A DNA stretch of 7,317 nt from Bacteroidota bacterium (lineage in GTDB: Bacteria > Bacteroidota > Bacteroidia > Flavobacteriales_D > Crocinitomicaceae). The notes under the pieces were generated by a model. The model was not told the origin of the DNA. It did no database searches and saw nothing but the letters and a program-made list of their open reading frames with translations. The DNA is taken from positions 1-7,317 of the forward strand of contig JAJRQP010000373.1 of assembly GCA_024280195.1 (NCBI GenBank), written 5' to 3'. This document shows, piece after piece, positions 6,384-7,317 of this stretch (its first letter is position 1; every line of letters starts with the position of its first letter). The position numbers and the translations under genes were made by a program.

Positions 6384-7110
6384 AATCATCATCATAGACG
6401 ACGAACCTTTGGCAAGATCAATTGTTAAGGCTTTTCTTTCAAAAATAGAGAACATCGAAATCGTTGCAGAATGTAATAACGGTTTTGAAGGAGTAAAAGC
6501 AATAGAGGAACACCAACCAGATTTAATTTTCTTGGATATTCAAATGCCAAAAATCAATGGTTTTGAAATGTTAGAACTTATTGATGAAAATCCGTCTGTA
6601 ATTTTCACGACTGCCTTCGATGAGTACGCCATTAAAGCATTTGATAATTCTGCCATTGATTATTTATTAAAGCCATTTACTGAAGAACGTTTTGAGAAAG
6701 CAATCGAAAAATGGGAAAAATCCACTTCTTCAGAAAGTAAAAAGGAAGCAATTGAAAACGTGACAAGCAAGCAACCGGATGAACATCTTCGAATTGTTGT
6801 CAAAGAGAAAGGAGCCATCAAAATCATTCCAACAAGTGAAGTTTACTATTTGGAAGCATACGATGATTATGTGAAGGTCCACACCAAAGAGAAGTACCAT
6901 TTGAAGAAAAAAACAATGTCCTACTATGAAAAATCATTGGATTCAAAAGATTTCATTCGCATTCATCGTTCTTATATCATAAACATCAATCAACTGACAA
7001 GAATAGAATCATTTGAGAAGAATTCTTACCGAGCAACACTTACAAATGGAGCAAGCATCCCGATTAGCAGAAGTTCATACGGAGAACTGAAGAAGGTATT
7101 GGGGCTGTAA
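6373..7110 (+). CDS. LytTR-family response regulator (LytR/AlgR type)
   Basis: This 245-residue cytoplasmic regulator has an N-terminal receiver domain (about 3-115) with the acidic pair Asp9/Asp10 (IIIIDDEP), phospho-acceptor Asp55 (LIFLDIQMP), Thr79/Thr80 (IFTTAFDEYA) and Lys100 (DYLLKPF). A polar linker (117-137) leads to a LytTR DNA-binding domain (about 139-243) with the family landmarks IIPTSEVYYLEAYDDYVKVH, FIRIHRSYIININQ and IPISRSSYGELKK. LytTR domains bind short, imperfect direct repeats through beta strands rather than a helix-turn-helix. Its first 11 bases lie inside the kinase gene (stop TAA at 6381-6383), so the pair is translationally coupled and almost certainly cognate. Its targets cannot be read from the window; autoregulation or envelope genes are guesses. 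All key receiver residues are present. Confidence 0.95.
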   Translation: MKSKIIIIDDEPLARSIVKAFLSKIENIEIVAECNNGFEGVKAIEEHQPDLIFLDIQMPKINGFEMLELIDENPSVIFTTAFDEYAIKAFDNSAIDYLLKPFTEERFEKAIEKWEKSTSSESKKEAIENVTSKQPDEHLRIVVKEKGAIKIIPTSEVYYLEAYDDYVKVHTKEKYHLKKKTMSYYEKSLDSKDFIRIHRSYIININQLTRIESFEKNSYRATLTNGASIPISRSSYGELKKVLGL

Positions 7111-7121
7111 GTCGGAGCATC

Positions 7122-7172
7122 AGAGCGCAAGAACATTGGAGCCTTCGAAAAACTCCAACACGCTAAAGCTCT
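7122..7172 (+). repeat. Nested inverted repeat in the spacer after the response regulator
   Basis: TTGGAG (7136-7141) pairs with CTCCAA (7153-7158) around an 11-base loop. Outside it AGCG (7124-7127) can pair with CGCT (7161-7164), or AGAGC (7122-7126) with GCTCT (7168-7172). No T-tract follows, so it is not a canonical intrinsic terminator. It could be a 3' structure of the kinase-regulator transcript or a degenerate intergenic repeat. Confidence 0.4.
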
Positions 7173-7219
7173 AACAATCTAATACTGACATTTATCATAT
7201 TCTTCTAATAAGAAATACT

Positions 7220-7227
7220 TATCTTTG
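7220..7227 (+). promoter_or_regulatory. Candidate -7 promoter element of the right-edge gene
   Basis: TATCTTTG matches TAnnTTTG exactly and ends 19 bases before the ATG at 7247, nearly the same placement as the element before the LiaF-like gene. A -33 TTG at the expected distance is absent (ATTCTTC is there instead), so support rests on the -7 box and its position. Confidence 0.4.
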
Positions 7228-7246
7228 AGATTCAAATTATTTTACG

Positions 7247-7317
7247 ATGACAAGAGAAGAACTTTTAGACGCAATTGACAAGAAATATGAAGCGATGGGG
7301 CAAGACCCTAACGTGCA
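7247..7317 (+). CDS. N-terminal fragment, possibly tryptophan 2,3-dioxygenase family
   Basis: An ATG at 7247 opens a frame that runs off the right edge after 23 full codons (MTREELLDAIDKKYEAMGQD, then PNV). The start is supported by the promoter-like element 19 bases upstream and by the lack of any other gene here. The charged helix ending in KKYEAMGQDPNV resembles, from memory, the N-terminal segment of Bacteroidota tryptophan 2,3-dioxygenases, in which a KY..xGxD stretch precedes a HLEGLL motif. A tryptophan-degrading enzyme would also suit the nearby tyrosine and threonine catabolic genes. The fragment is too short to show any haem- or substrate-binding residue, so the family is a tentative inference; that it is a real gene start is more secure. 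Confidence 0.45.
   Translation, partial: MTREELLDAIDKKYEAMGQDPNV

Noticed and set aside
7122..7172. Hairpin after the response regulator read as an intrinsic terminator
   Set aside because: No run of T follows the stem on either strand at a suitable distance; it is kept only as an inverted repeat.
1..7317. CRISPR array, tRNA/rRNA genes, insertion sequences or phage genes
   Set aside because: No regularly spaced repeats, cloverleaf-like sequence, transposase motifs or terminal inverted repeats were seen; the intergenic spaces are short and the genes intact.

Overview
This window looks like chromosomal DNA from a member of the Bacteroidota, most likely a flavobacterium-like marine or environmental lineage. 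The reasons are the strong A+T bias, several matches to the Bacteroidota promoter element TAnnTTTG, A-rich rather than Shine-Dalgarno-like leaders, and gene families typical of that phylum (SDR-type threonine dehydrogenase, LytS-type kinase with a LytTR regulator, MORN-variant repeat protein). The taxon is inferred from these traits only.

Layout. On the minus strand, 1-718 is the N-terminal part of a secreted MORN-variant repeat protein that runs off the left edge; it has its own promoter candidate at 764-795. Upstream of it, also on the minus strand, is tdh (887-1840), an NAD-dependent L-threonine 3-dehydrogenase. A 245-bp divergent region (1841-2085), rich in short direct and inverted repeats, separates tdh from the plus-strand genes. 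hmgA (2086-3243, homogentisate 1,2-dioxygenase) and hpd (3268-4428, 4-hydroxyphenylpyruvate dioxygenase) form a two-gene tyrosine-degradation operon that ends in a clear intrinsic terminator (4447-4476).

After the terminator a new promoter candidate (4550-4557) leads into a tight three-gene operon: a LiaF-like membrane protein (4579-5331), a LytS/YehU-type sensor histidine kinase (5331-6383) and a LytTR response regulator (6373-7110). The genes overlap by 1 and 11 bp. The window closes with a structured 136-bp spacer, another TAnnTTTG element, and the first 23 codons of a gene (from 7247) whose N-terminus resembles tryptophan 2,3-dioxygenases.

How the genes work together. hpd converts 4-hydroxyphenylpyruvate to homogentisate and hmgA opens the homogentisate ring. 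tdh feeds threonine into 2-amino-3-ketobutyrate and glycine. If the right-edge gene is a tryptophan dioxygenase, the region is an amino-acid catabolism neighbourhood with a membrane-signalling operon between its parts. The signalling operon is the most interesting part: a LiaF-family protein, known in Firmicutes as the inhibitor of the LiaS kinase, is here coupled to an unrelated kinase/regulator class (LytS/LytTR). No RNA genes, CRISPR arrays or mobile elements were seen, and no gene-free stretch exceeds 300 bp.
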